Shown: positions 8,965 through 17,582 of the stretch, piece after piece | How positions within the stretch are numbered: the first letter of the stretch is position 1 | How the letters are laid out: every line of letters begins with the position of its first letter | Origin: Betaproteobacteria bacterium HGW-Betaproteobacteria-3 | GTDB taxonomy: Bacteria > Pseudomonadota > Gammaproteobacteria > Burkholderiales > Burkholderiaceae_C | Length of the DNA: 57,013 bases | Direction: 5' to 3' | Assembly (NCBI GenBank): GCA_002842205.1 | Contig: PHCI01000022.1 | Span: 1-57,013, forward strand | Position numbers and translations under genes: made by a program | The notes under the pieces: model-generated | What the model was told of the DNA's origin: nothing | What the model saw: the letters and a program-made list of their open reading frames with translations, nothing else | Database searches by the model: none

Positions 8965-10293
8965 ATGACCCTCACCATTCCCCGTTCCCGCTGGTCCCGC
9001 ACGCTGCAGCGCGGCGCCCGACTCACTTTCGCGGCGACCGCCATCGCCGGCCTGTCGCTGGCCGCCCAGGCGCAGGAGACCTTCAAGGTCGGGATCGTGA
9101 GCTTCCTCTCCGGACAGGCGGCCGAGAGTTTCGGCATCCCGGCCGTCAACGGCGCCAAGGCGCTGGTGGAGGCCTTCAACAAGGGCGCTGCGCCCGCCCC
9201 CTACAACAAGACCGGTTTCGGCGGCATGAAGATCGAGCCGATCTATGTGGACGAAGCCGGTGGCGCCACCAAGCAGGTGCAGGAGTTGCGCACCCTGTAC
9301 GACCGGGAGAAGGTTGACGCGGTGGTGGGGTACGTGGGCTCGGGCGACTGCCTGGCCGTGGCGCCGGTGGCCGAGGAGATGAAGAAATTCCTGATCCTCT
9401 ACGACTGCGGCACGCCCCGCATCTTCGAGGACGGCAAATACAGCTACGTGTTCCGCACCGCCGCCCACGCCACGATGGACAACGTGGCGCTGGCACGCTA
9501 CCTGCAGGCGCGCAAGGTCAAGGTTGAAACCTTCAACATGATCAACCAGGATTACGCCTGGGGCCAGGACTCCAAAAAGGATTTCACGCTGTCCATGGGC
9601 AAGCTCTTCCCGAACGCCAAGGCCGGTCAGGACCAGCTGCCCAAGTTCGGCGCCGGCCAGTACGGCACCGAGATTTCGGCGCTGATGGGCAGCCCGGCCG
9701 ACGTGACGCACTCCAGCCTCTGGGGCGGCGACCTGCAGGCGTTCATTCTGCAGGCCAACCCGCGCGGGCTGTTCAAGAAGACGCAGGTGGTGTTCTCGGC
9801 CGGTGACCACGTGCTGCCCGGCCTGGGCGACAAGATGCCCGACGGGGTGATCCTCGGCGCCCGCGGGGCCTACGGCCTGATGTCGCCCAAGTCGGCGCTC
9901 AACGACTGGTGGTGGGAGCTGTATTCCAAGGCTGCGGGCGTGTACCCCGTGCAGGCCCCGTACCGCATGGCGCAGGCCCTGCTGGGCCTGAAGCTGGTGG
10001 TGGAAAAGGCCATGGCCGCCAACGGCGGCAAAAAGCCCAATCACGAGCAGCTGGCCGCCGCACTCAAGGGCATGGAATGGGATTCGCCTGCCGGCAAGAT
10101 CCGCATGGCGCTGGGCGACGGCCATCAGGCGATCCAGGAAACCGCCATCGGCAAGACGCGCTACGACGCCGCCAAAAAAATGGTGATGATCGATGACATC
10201 CAGCGCTTCCCGGCCGAGTGCGTGAACCCGCCTGCCAACATGAAGTCGGAAGACTGGATCAAGGCCGGTTTCCCTGGCGCCAAGTGCAATTGA
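8965..10293 (+). CDS. ABC transporter periplasmic substrate-binding protein (branched-chain amino acid type)
   Basis: A 442-residue periplasmic binding protein of the Leu/Ile/Val-binding fold that delivers substrate to the following permease genes. A long n-region with Arg residues and the hydrophobic stretch LTFAATAIAGLSLAAQAQ (about residues 19-36) forms the signal peptide, with cleavage likely after AQA. The mature protein begins ETFKVGIVSFLSG and contains the periplasmic-binding peripheral regions DEAGGATKQVQELRTLYDRE and AVVGYVGSGD. The start has AAGGAG six bases upstream. Linkage to an acyl-CoA ligase suggests an organic or aromatic acid substrate rather than an amino acid. Confidence 0.9.
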   Translation: MTLTIPRSRWSRTLQRGARLTFAATAIAGLSLAAQAQETFKVGIVSFLSGQAAESFGIPAVNGAKALVEAFNKGAAPAPYNKTGFGGMKIEPIYVDEAGGATKQVQELRTLYDREKVDAVVGYVGSGDCLAVAPVAEEMKKFLILYDCGTPRIFEDGKYSYVFRTAAHATMDNVALARYLQARKVKVETFNMINQDYAWGQDSKKDFTLSMGKLFPNAKAGQDQLPKFGAGQYGTEISALMGSPADVTHSSLWGGDLQAFILQANPRGLFKKTQVVFSAGDHVLPGLGDKMPDGVILGARGAYGLMSPKSALNDWWWELYSKAAGVYPVQAPYRMAQALLGLKLVVEKAMAANGGKKPNHEQLAAALKGMEWDSPAGKIRMALGDGHQAIQETAIGKTRYDAAKKMVMIDDIQRFPAECVNPPANMKSEDWIKAGFPGAKCN

Positions 10294-10318
10294 GGCCCAC
10301 CACCCGCCACCGCCACCG

Positions 10319-10358
10319 CCACCGCTGAACGCGGTGGTGCCGGGGCCGGTTCACGGCC
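10319..10358 (+). other. Two intercistronic hairpins
   Basis: CCACCGC/GCGGTGG (10319-10337) and GGCCG/CGGCC (10344-10358) form two small stem-loops between the binding-protein gene and the first permease gene, with no U-tract. In ABC operons such structures often protect the upstream mRNA and raise binding-protein levels; that role is inferred here. Confidence 0.4.
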
Positions 10359-10389
10359 GGCCTCTCCCTTGTCCCAACCAGGCGTCCGC

Positions 10390-11286
10390 ATGACCACCGC
10401 CATCACCATCCTCATCGACGGCCTGACCTACGCGTCCTGGCTGTTCATCGTCGCGCTTGGGCTCACGCTCGTGTTTGGCGTGCTCAAGATCCTGAACATC
10501 GCGCATGGCAGCTTTTACGCGTTGGGGGCCTACGCGGCGGCCAGTTTCGTGGGTTGGGGCGCGTCCATGAAGCTGGCGCCGTCGATGTCGATCGTCGCGC
10601 TGCTGCTGGCCGCGGTGGCCGTGGCGGCGCTGGTGGCACCGCTGGTGGAACGGGGCCTGCTGCGGTTTTTTTACGGCCGCGATGAAGTGTTGCTGGTGCT
10701 GGTGACCTACGCGATGTTCCTGATCATGGAAGACGTCACCAAGCTGATCTGGGGCGCCAATCCCTATTACGTGTCCGAGCCCTACGGGTTGCTGGGCAAT
10801 GTGAACGTCGGCCCGCAGGTGTACGTGGGCTACGACTTCATGCTGGTGGGCCTGGCCGTGGTGGTGGGCGTGGCCGTGTGGTGGTGCCTGAACCGCACGC
10901 GCCAAGGCAAGATCGTGCTGGCGGTGATCCACAGTGAGGAGATCGCCTCCAGCATGGGGGTCAACGTGTCGCGCGTCTACATGCTGGCCTTCTCGGCCGG
11001 GATTTTTCTGGCCGCGCTGGGCGGCGCCTTCACGGCACCGATGATCTCGGTGCAGCCGGGCATTTCGGTCGGCGTGATCATTGTTTCGTTCGCCGTGGTG
11101 ATCATCGGCGGGCTGGGCAGCATTCCGGGGGCGGCGGTGGGCGCGCTCATCGTCGGGCTGGCCCGCTCGTTTGCGGTGCACGTGGTGCCCGTCGCCGAGC
11201 TTTTCTCGATCTATGTGGTGATGGCCGTGGTGCTGATGTTCCGCCCCGAAGGCCTGTTCCAGCGCATCCAGGCCCGAAAGATCTGA
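10390..11286 (+). CDS. Branched-chain-type ABC transporter permease (LivH-like)
   Basis: Inner-membrane permease of 298 residues with about eight hydrophobic segments. The N-terminal GLTYASWLFIVALGLTLVFG and the LNIAHGSFYALGAYAA region are hallmarks of LivH proteins, and the EEIASSMGVNVSRVY stretch corresponds to the cytoplasmic loop that contacts the ATPase. I chose the ATG at 10390; a TTG 21 bases upstream is also in frame. It is the second gene of the importer operon and is followed after 6 bp by the partner permease. Confidence 0.9.
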   Translation: MTTAITILIDGLTYASWLFIVALGLTLVFGVLKILNIAHGSFYALGAYAAASFVGWGASMKLAPSMSIVALLLAAVAVAALVAPLVERGLLRFFYGRDEVLLVLVTYAMFLIMEDVTKLIWGANPYYVSEPYGLLGNVNVGPQVYVGYDFMLVGLAVVVGVAVWWCLNRTRQGKIVLAVIHSEEIASSMGVNVSRVYMLAFSAGIFLAALGGAFTAPMISVQPGISVGVIIVSFAVVIIGGLGSIPGAAVGALIVGLARSFAVHVVPVAELFSIYVVMAVVLMFRPEGLFQRIQARKI

Positions 11287-11292
11287 GCGCGC

Positions 11293-12297
11293 ATGGCCTC
11301 CACCCCGAACCTCCATCCGGCCTCGCCCCCCACGGCACCGCCATCCCGCCAACGCCTGGTGCTGGGCAGCCTGGGCATCACCCTGGCCCTGCTCGTGGCC
11401 GGCTGGTTCATGCCCAAGTGGCTGACGTTTCTCATCACCATGGCGGCCTCGCATGGGCTGGTGTCGCTGGGCATCGTGGTGCTCATGCGCGGCGGCGTGG
11501 TGTCGTTCGGCCAGGGGCTGGTGTTCTCGGCGGGGGGCTACGCCGCCGCCCTGGCGTTCAACCAGCTCGGGCTGACCGATGCGCTGGGCCTGACGCTGCT
11601 GGGCGGCATCGCGGCCACGCTGATCGCCGCGCCGTTCGCGCCCCTGCTGTCACGCTACCGCGGCATCTTCTTCGCCATGCTGACGCTGGCCTTGTCGATG
11701 GTGGCTTACGGGGTGCTCGTCAAGACCACCGCGCTGGGGGGTTCGGACGGCTTCAATCTGGGCCGCCCGACGCTGCTGGGGCAATCGCTGCCCGACGACC
11801 GGGTGGGGTATGTGCTGTTTGCGGTCACGGTTTCGGTGTCGGCGCTGCTGGCGCTGCTGGCGCGCATTTATTTTGATTCGACCCGCGGCCTGCTCACCCT
11901 GGCCGTGCGCGACAACGAGCTGCGCGTGGAATACCTCGGTGGCTCGGTGCGCCAGGCCATGGCGGTGAACTTTGTACTGGCCGCGTTTGCGGGCGGTGCA
12001 GGCGGGGCGCTGACGGTCATGGCGCTGGGCCATATCGACCCGAACTTCAGTTACTGGACGACCTCGGGCGAGTTCGTGTTCGTGGCCATCCTCGCGGGCT
12101 GGCAAAGCGTGCTGGCGGTGTTCATCGCCTCGACCGTGCTGGAGGTCGTGCGGTCGTTTTCCAGCCTGTACTTTCCCAACACCTGGCAGCTGGCGCTGGG
12201 CCTGTTCCTGCTGTTCGTGATCCGCTTCCTGCCCCGGGGCATCGGCTCGCTGTGGATGGACCGCCCGGCATCGCCGCGCAAGGGAGACCTGTCATGA
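11293..12297 (+). CDS. Branched-chain-type ABC transporter permease (LivM-like)
   Basis: Second inner-membrane permease, 334 residues, with a short Pro-rich N-terminus before the first membrane segment (LVLGSLGITLALLVAGWF). The motif GVVSFGQGLVFSAGGYAAAL, the FFAMLTLALSMVAYG segment and the cytoplasmic DNELRVEYLGGSVRQAM loop are typical of LivM proteins. Its stop overlaps the next gene's start as ATGA, so the ATPase is translationally coupled to it. Confidence 0.9.
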   Translation: MASTPNLHPASPPTAPPSRQRLVLGSLGITLALLVAGWFMPKWLTFLITMAASHGLVSLGIVVLMRGGVVSFGQGLVFSAGGYAAALAFNQLGLTDALGLTLLGGIAATLIAAPFAPLLSRYRGIFFAMLTLALSMVAYGVLVKTTALGGSDGFNLGRPTLLGQSLPDDRVGYVLFAVTVSVSALLALLARIYFDSTRGLLTLAVRDNELRVEYLGGSVRQAMAVNFVLAAFAGGAGGALTVMALGHIDPNFSYWTTSGEFVFVAILAGWQSVLAVFIASTVLEVVRSFSSLYFPNTWQLALGLFLLFVIRFLPRGIGSLWMDRPASPRKGDLS

Positions 12298-13049
12298 GCA
12301 CGCCACTCCTGCAGGCCTGCGGCATCGAGAAGAAGTTTGGCGCGGTCGTGGCCGCCAGCGCGATCGACATCGACATCGCCGCGGGCGAGCGTGTGAGCCT
12401 GATCGGCAGCAACGGCGCGGGCAAGACGACCTTTGTCAACATGATCACCGGCTATCTCAAGCCGGACGCCGGCAGCATCACGCTGGCCGGACAGGACATC
12501 ACCCGGCTGGCGCCGCGGGCCATCACGCACCTGGGCGTGGCGCGCTCGTTCCAGATTCCGCAGCTGTGCGGCGAACTCAGTGTGCTCGACAACATGCTGG
12601 TGGCCACGGCCTGCCAGGACCGGCGCCTCTCGTTCTTCCAACCCGCGCATCGCCCCGAGCGGCTGGCGCGCGCCGACGCCCTGCTGGAGCGCTTTCAACT
12701 CACGGAACACCGCGACCGGCGCGTGGCCGAACTGCCGGGCGGGGTGCGCAAGCTGCTCGACATCGCCATGGCCCTGACCGGCCAGCCCCGCCTGCTGCTG
12801 CTGGACGAACCCACCAGCGGCGTCTCGGCCGAGGAAAAATTCCCGATGATGGACATCATCATGACGGCGCTGGGCCGCGAGCCGATGACGGTGCTGTTTG
12901 TGGAGCACGACATGGACATCGTCGAGCGCCACGCCGACCGCGTGGTGGCGTTTTACAGCGGCCGCATCATCGCCGACGACACGCCCGCGGTGGCGCTGGC
13001 CACCGACGACGTGCGGCGCTACGTCACCGGCACACTGCGCGAGGAGTGA
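12294..13049 (+). CDS. ABC transporter ATP-binding protein (LivG-like)
   Basis: Cytoplasmic ATPase subunit of 251 residues. Walker A is GSNGAGKTT near residues 40-48. The ABC signature is the variant LPGGVRKLLDIAMAL rather than a strict LSGGQ. Walker B is LLLLDEPTSGV, and the H-loop is FVEHDMDIV. A RSFQIPQL Q-loop region is present. The start ATG overlaps the LivM-like stop, with AGGGAG as ribosome site; longer in-frame starts lie inside the upstream gene and are not needed. Confidence 0.92.
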   Translation: MSTPLLQACGIEKKFGAVVAASAIDIDIAAGERVSLIGSNGAGKTTFVNMITGYLKPDAGSITLAGQDITRLAPRAITHLGVARSFQIPQLCGELSVLDNMLVATACQDRRLSFFQPAHRPERLARADALLERFQLTEHRDRRVAELPGGVRKLLDIAMALTGQPRLLLLDEPTSGVSAEEKFPMMDIIMTALGREPMTVLFVEHDMDIVERHADRVVAFYSGRIIADDTPAVALATDDVRRYVTGTLREE

Positions 13050-13053
13050 CCCC

Positions 13054-13719
13054 ATGCTGATCATCGAGAACCTTCACGTCGCGATCCAGTCGGTCCAGGT
13101 GCTGCGCGGGCTGAGCCTGAGCGTCGCCGACGGCACCATGGCGGGCCTGGTCGGCCGCAACGGCGCCGGCAAGACCAGCCTGATGCGCTCGGTCATGGGT
13201 CACCTCAGCCCGTCGCAGGGCCGCATGGTGTTTCACGGCGAAGACCTGGTCCGCCTGCCGCGCCACCAGCGCGCCGCGCTGGGCATTGGCTACATGCCGG
13301 AAGACCGGGGCCTGGTGCCCGAGCTGACCGTGGAGGAAAACATCCTGGTGCCGGTCTGGGCCTCGCGGGTGCTCAAGGAGGCGCAGCGGCTGGAGTTCGT
13401 CTACCAGGTGCTGCCTGAGCTGCAGGAGATGCGCGACCGCCGCGCGCTGCTGCTGTCGGGCGGGCAGCAAAAACTGGTGGCGCTGGCCCGCGCCTTGGCC
13501 GTCGGCACGCGCCTGCTGCTGCTGGACGAGCCCTTTGAAGGCGTGGCCCCGGCGCTGTCAATGCGTCTGGCCGAGGTGATTGGCAGCCTGCGCGGCGGGC
13601 AACTCTCGGTGTTGATTTCGCAGTCCGATCTGAACCACTCCCGCAGTCTCGTGGACGCCGAATTCGTCATCGAGCGCGGCGCCAATGTCACCGCCGAAGC
13701 CGCCGCACCGGCGGCCTGA
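13054..13719 (+). CDS. ABC transporter ATP-binding protein (LivF-like)
   Basis: Second ATPase of the importer, 221 residues. Walker A GRNGAGKTS is near residues 34-42, the signature is LLSGGQQKLVALARAL, Walker B is LLLLDEPFEGV, and the Q-loop region is GIGYMPEDRGLVPELTVEEN. The usual His of the H-loop is replaced: the region after Walker B reads SVLISQSDLNHS, where many homologues have EQN. It starts 4 bp after the LivG-like stop. Confidence 0.9.
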   Translation: MLIIENLHVAIQSVQVLRGLSLSVADGTMAGLVGRNGAGKTSLMRSVMGHLSPSQGRMVFHGEDLVRLPRHQRAALGIGYMPEDRGLVPELTVEENILVPVWASRVLKEAQRLEFVYQVLPELQEMRDRRALLLSGGQQKLVALARALAVGTRLLLLDEPFEGVAPALSMRLAEVIGSLRGGQLSVLISQSDLNHSRSLVDAEFVIERGANVTAEAAAPAA

Positions 13720-13723
13720 CGCC

Positions 13724-15343
13724 ATGAATCCGTGGCAGGCGTTTCCCGTGCCGCCGCAGCGGTTCGAGGCCTGGCAGGGCGACCGGCTGGTGCGCTGCTT
13801 CGCCGATCGGCCCGCCAGTTTTCACGCCATGTTCGAACGCGCCGTGCGCGAGCGCTCCCGCCACGACGCCGTGGTGTTTGAAGGCCGGCGCTGGCGCTAC
13901 GCGCAAGCCGATGCCGAAGTGCGGCGCGCGGCCCACGGGCTGGCCCGGCACGGCGTGGTGCGTGGCGAGCGCGTGGCGCTGTTCATCAGCAACCGGCCCG
14001 AGTTCATCTGGGTGCTGCTGGCGCTGCAGCGGCTGGGCGCCATCGCCGTGCCCATCGGCGTGCGCGAGCAGCGCACCGGGCTGGCCTACATGCTCAACCA
14101 GTGTGGCGCCCGGGGCGTGGTGTTTGACGCCGCGCTGGCCGAGCGCATTCCATCGGCCGACGAAGCCCCCGGCGTCACCCTGCGCGTTTCGCTGGGCGAG
14201 GCCGCGGGTGCCGTGCCCTACGCGTCGTGGGGCGCAGCGGACGCACCGCAGGCGCCGCCAGCCCCCGTGCACGAGAGCGAGGTCGCGGTGATCCTTTACA
14301 CCTCGGGCACCACCGGCCACCCCAAGGGCGCGATGCTGACGCACCGCAACATTGCGCATTCGGTGCTTCATTTCGAAGCCTGCATGCGGCTCCAGGCCGA
14401 CGACCGCTCGGCACTGGCCGTGCCGGCCAGCCATGTGACGGGGCTGATCGCCATCATTGCCGCCATGCTGCAGGTGGGCGGCGTCATTGTCGTGGTGCCC
14501 GAGTTCAAGGCCGCGGATTTCGTCCAGACGCTGGCGCGCGAACGCGTGACGCACACCCTCATGGTGCCCGCGATGTACAAGCTGTGCCTCATGACGCCCG
14601 GCTTCGCGCAGTGCGACCTCACCGCCTGGCGCGTCGGCGGCTACGGCGGCGCACCCATGCCGGTGGCCACCATCGACGCGCTGGCCGCGCTGCTGCCGGG
14701 CCTGACCCTGCTCAACGCCTATGGCGCCACCGAAACCACCTCACCCGCCACCCTGATGCCGGCCGGACTCACCCGTGCGCACGCCGACAGCGTGGGCGTG
14801 GCCCTGCCCTGCGCCGACCTCCGCGTGATGGACGAAGACGGCCGCGAGCTGCCCCCCGGCCAGACCGGCGAGCTGTGGATCGGCGGGCCCATGGTCGTGC
14901 CCGGCTACTGGGACAACCCGCAGGCCACGGCCGCGTCGTTCACGGCCGGGTACTGGCACTCGGGCGACCTCGGCGCGGTGGATGCCGAAGGCTTCGTGCG
15001 CGTGTTTGACCGCAAGAAGGACATGCTCAACCGCGGTGGCTTCAAGATCTATTCGGTCGAGGTCGAGAACACCCTGATGGCGCTGCCCGGCGTGGTCGAG
15101 GCGGCCATCGTCGGCCGACCCTGCCCGGTGCTGGGCGAGCGCGTCCACGCCTTTGTGCACGCGCCGGGAATGACGCCCGATGACGCGGCGCTGCTTGCGC
15201 ACTGCCGCCAGCACCTGGCCGACTACAAGGTGCCGGAGACCATCACCTGGACCGCCACACCGTTGCCGCGCAACGCCAACGGCAAAGTCATGAAGCGCGA
15301 TCTGAGGGCCCGCCTGACGGATGCGGCATCGCCAGCCGGTTGA
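13724..15343 (+). CDS. Acyl-CoA synthetase/AMP-dependent ligase
   Basis: A 539-residue class I adenylate-forming enzyme that activates a carboxylic acid with ATP and CoA. The phosphate-binding loop is YTSGTTGHPKGAMLTHRN near residue 200. The A5 motif is NAYGATETTSPAT, the A7 motif is YWHSGDLGAVDAEGFV, A8 is DRKKDMLNRGGFKIYSVEVE, and the catalytic Lys is in NGKVMKRDLR near the C-terminus. It closes the ABC importer operon 4 bp after the second ATPase gene, so the imported compound is probably converted to its CoA thioester. Chain length or aromatic specificity cannot be read from the sequence. Confidence 0.9.
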   Translation: MNPWQAFPVPPQRFEAWQGDRLVRCFADRPASFHAMFERAVRERSRHDAVVFEGRRWRYAQADAEVRRAAHGLARHGVVRGERVALFISNRPEFIWVLLALQRLGAIAVPIGVREQRTGLAYMLNQCGARGVVFDAALAERIPSADEAPGVTLRVSLGEAAGAVPYASWGAADAPQAPPAPVHESEVAVILYTSGTTGHPKGAMLTHRNIAHSVLHFEACMRLQADDRSALAVPASHVTGLIAIIAAMLQVGGVIVVVPEFKAADFVQTLARERVTHTLMVPAMYKLCLMTPGFAQCDLTAWRVGGYGGAPMPVATIDALAALLPGLTLLNAYGATETTSPATLMPAGLTRAHADSVGVALPCADLRVMDEDGRELPPGQTGELWIGGPMVVPGYWDNPQATAASFTAGYWHSGDLGAVDAEGFVRVFDRKKDMLNRGGFKIYSVEVENTLMALPGVVEAAIVGRPCPVLGERVHAFVHAPGMTPDDAALLAHCRQHLADYKVPETITWTATPLPRNANGKVMKRDLRARLTDAASPAG

Positions 15344-15381
15344 ACGGCGTCAAGGCGCGGCGGCTGTTTGCAGGGCCTGGC

Positions 15382-15864
15382 CTACAAACCCATGTCGGTC
15401 AACGACGGATGGTCGTCCGGCCGACGCCCCAGCAGCCAGCGGAATTTTCGGTCTTTGTCGGCGATGGGCAGGTCGTTGATGCTGGCGATGCGTTTTTGCA
15501 TGAGCCCGGCTTCGTTGAATTCCCAGTTTTCGTTGCCGTAACTGCGAAACCAGGCCCCCAGTTCATCGTGCCATTCGTAGCAAAAACGCACCGCGATGCG
15601 GTGGCCCTCGAAAGCCCAAAGCTCCTTGACCAGCCGGTAGTCCAGCTCCCGGGCCCATTTGCGCGTCAGGAAGGCCTCAATCGCCTCACGTCCTTCGAGA
15701 AACTCGGCCCGGTTGCGCCATTGGCTTTGCGCGGTGTAAGCCAGCGCGACCCGGGCCGGGTCGCGCGAGTTCCAGGCGTCTTCGGCCATGCGCACCTTGA
15801 ATGCAGCGGTCTGCGCATTGAACGGCGGCAGGGGTGGCCGGGAGGTTGAGGTCGATGCCGTCAT
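15382..15864 (-). CDS. SnoaL/NTF2-like protein of the DUF1348 family
   Basis: A 160-residue cytosolic protein with a small alpha/beta cone fold, function unknown. [16 protein letters not shown] near residue 30, then [14 protein letters not shown] and [18 protein letters not shown] are the conserved blocks of DUF1348, often annotated nuclear transport factor 2 family. The start ATG at 15862-15864 has AAAGGAAA upstream and removes a 31-residue out-of-family extension. It converges on the CoA-ligase gene. Confidence 0.85.
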   Translation of the reverse strand: MTASTSTSRPPLPPFNAQTAAFKVRMAEDAWNSRDPARVALAYTAQSQWRNRAEFLEGREAIEAFLTRKWARELDYRLVKELWAFEGHRIAVRFCYEWHDELGAWFRSYGNENWEFNEAGLMQKRIASINDLPIADKDRKFRWLLGRRPDDHPSLTDMGL

Positions 15865-16435
15865 GGGGAGTTTCCTTTGGACTTGCGCGCCGGACCGACG
15901 GTGTCTTTGTTGACGATCGGGCAATGGATTCGACTGTAGTGAATCGGCGCGAGGCACAGAACACCCGTCAGCCTCAATTCACCATTTCACCGATCGGAAC
16001 AATCGGGGGGAGGTCATCCTCGGACCTGCAGCTTGGTTTCTGTCGAGGGTCGTCGACCGGCGTGACCAGGATGGACGAGCCGAGTGGGGCGGGCAAGGTG
16101 CATGCGCCGCGGTTCAAGGCCCCACCGGACAGGGTGAAGGCAACCGCCAGAGGCGGGCCCAAGGCATCAAACACGCTATATATAAAATAGCAAACTATTT
16201 ATATCTTACGGGGGACAGACCTCGATTTGACCCATTATTTTGAAACAATCTCCCTGCGGCCCTGTCTCGGTGTGGTTTGCAGCTTTGGGTCCCGCGAACC
16301 ACCGACGACAACCTCGCAACATCGCCCCCGGCACGAAATCGGCAGATGTCCACGAAGCCAGAGCCTGGCCGACCGGGCCGCGGCGAGGCGGGTTGCCCCT
16401 CTGGCCGTGGGTCACGGGCTGCGTTAGATTGGGTC
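15865..16435. other. Intergenic region with one family A repeat
   Basis: About 570 bp between the DUF1348 gene and the LuxR gene. Open frames here lack coding character. The only recognisable element is a family A repeat near 16187. The flanking AT-rich stretch at 16172-16203 could hold promoter elements but no clear pair is seen. Confidence 0.5.
16187..16216 (+). repeat. Family A interspersed repeat (intergenic)
   Basis: ATAGCAAACTAT followed by a diverged TTATATCTTACGGGGG, upstream of the LuxR gene. The 3' half has drifted from TTGACGGGGGCT. Confidence 0.65.
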
Positions 16436-17314
16436 ATGCCGCAAACATGGACCGTGTCTTCGCCACCCGCCGGGCACTCGCTGCCGGCCAGCGCTGTGTC
16501 CATGCTGCTGGCCGCGCCGCATGACGCGGCACCGGCCGCCCGGATGCTGGCGTTTCTCAACGCGGTGGCGCCGGTGGCTTACCTCTCGCTGGTGGAATAC
16601 ACGGCCGACACCCAGCCCGGCACTCGCCACGCCGTGGTGCCGCGGCTGGCCGAGGGTCATGCCCGCCGCCCCAATGGGCGCAACGTCACGGCCGAATGCT
16701 TTGCCATCTACCGCCGCCAGTACTACCAGCGGGACGAGGCCACGCGCATTGGGGCCCACCTGCACCGTGTGCGGGCCGCCACCGCCAGCGTGACGGCGCT
16801 GCATTTCGGCCTGCGCGACATTCCGCTCGCCGCCTGGCGCAACGAAATTTACGAGCGCGAGCACCTGGCCGACCGCCTGAGTTTTTTGTACGCACCGCTG
16901 CCAGGCACCGCCTGGGCCATCAACCTGTACCGCGACGACGCGCTGGGCGCCTTCGCGCCGGCCGAGCTGGAAAAGCTGCTGGCCGTTGCGCCGCTGCTTC
17001 GCCAGGTGCACCAGAACGTGCTGCGTGCCGTGCCACCGGCTTTCGGCCCGGTTTATGCATCAAATCAGGCCTCATCCCCGGTCAAAAGGTCATTGTTTGC
17101 TATTCAACAGATAGCGCCTGAGTTGTCCGGGCGCGAGCTGGCGGTGTGTGCGCGCATCGCCTGCGGCATGAGTGCCGACGGCATCGCCGCCGAACTGGGC
17201 GTGGCGCCGAGCACCGTGGTCACGCTGCGCAAGCGCGCTTACACCAAACTGGCCGCCCGTGGCGTGTACGGCGGGCGGCTGCAGCTGGCAAGGCTGGCCG
17301 CTGCCGCGGGCTAA
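16436..17314 (+). CDS. LuxR-family transcriptional regulator
   Basis: A 292-residue regulator. The C-terminal helix-turn-helix (about residues 225-285) reads LSGRELAVCARIACGMSADG, IAAELGVAPSTVVTLRKRAY and TKLAARGV, a LuxR-type DNA-binding domain. The N-terminal 200 residues resemble no ligand domain I can name; FAIYRRQYYQRDEATRI and the WRNEIYEREHLADRLSF block recur in uncharacterised LuxR proteins of Burkholderiales. Residues about 207-224 (SNQASSPVKRSLFAIQQ), just before the HTH, are encoded by a family A repeat inserted in frame. The ATG at 16436 was chosen since upstream sequence lacks family character. The Rieske gene downstream is a candidate target. Confidence 0.8.
   Translation: MPQTWTVSSPPAGHSLPASAVSMLLAAPHDAAPAARMLAFLNAVAPVAYLSLVEYTADTQPGTRHAVVPRLAEGHARRPNGRNVTAECFAIYRRQYYQRDEATRIGAHLHRVRAATASVTALHFGLRDIPLAAWRNEIYEREHLADRLSFLYAPLPGTAWAINLYRDDALGAFAPAELEKLLAVAPLLRQVHQNVLRAVPPAFGPVYASNQASSPVKRSLFAIQQIAPELSGRELAVCARIACGMSADGIAAELGVAPSTVVTLRKRAYTKLAARGVYGGRLQLARLAAAAG
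17068..17115 (-). repeat. Family A interspersed repeat inside the LuxR gene
   Basis: Reverse-oriented, somewhat diverged copy (CATCCCCGGTCAAAAGGTCA then TTGTTTGCTATT) read in frame as SSPVKRSLFAIQ, in the linker between the sensory part and the HTH. The reading frame is the same as in the rsmA copy. Confidence 0.7.
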
Positions 17315-17582
17315 AAGGCCGAGCTTCAGGCAGAGAAGCAGCGCGCCTTTCGCGCCCACCTGCCGCAAAAACCCTCCGCCTCGGACGCCAGCCATGCGCC
17401 GCTCCTGGGTCAGGGTTCTCCCGGCTCGTCGCCACCCCGCGTCCCCCGTGCGGGGGACAGACACCGCGGCCCTGGGCAGGCTACAGTCCGCGTTACCTTG
17501 AATGCGTGTCCCGCAGCACGGTTTCGGCCTGCGCGCCAGACCCGGCTGTGGCCGCGCAGCCCATCGATTGCAAAGGCCCGTC

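Noticed and set aside
17400-17500. Terminator or repeat copy downstream of the LuxR gene
   Set aside because: CCCCCGTGCGGGGG is a short hairpin but without a T-tract and without match to family A or B.
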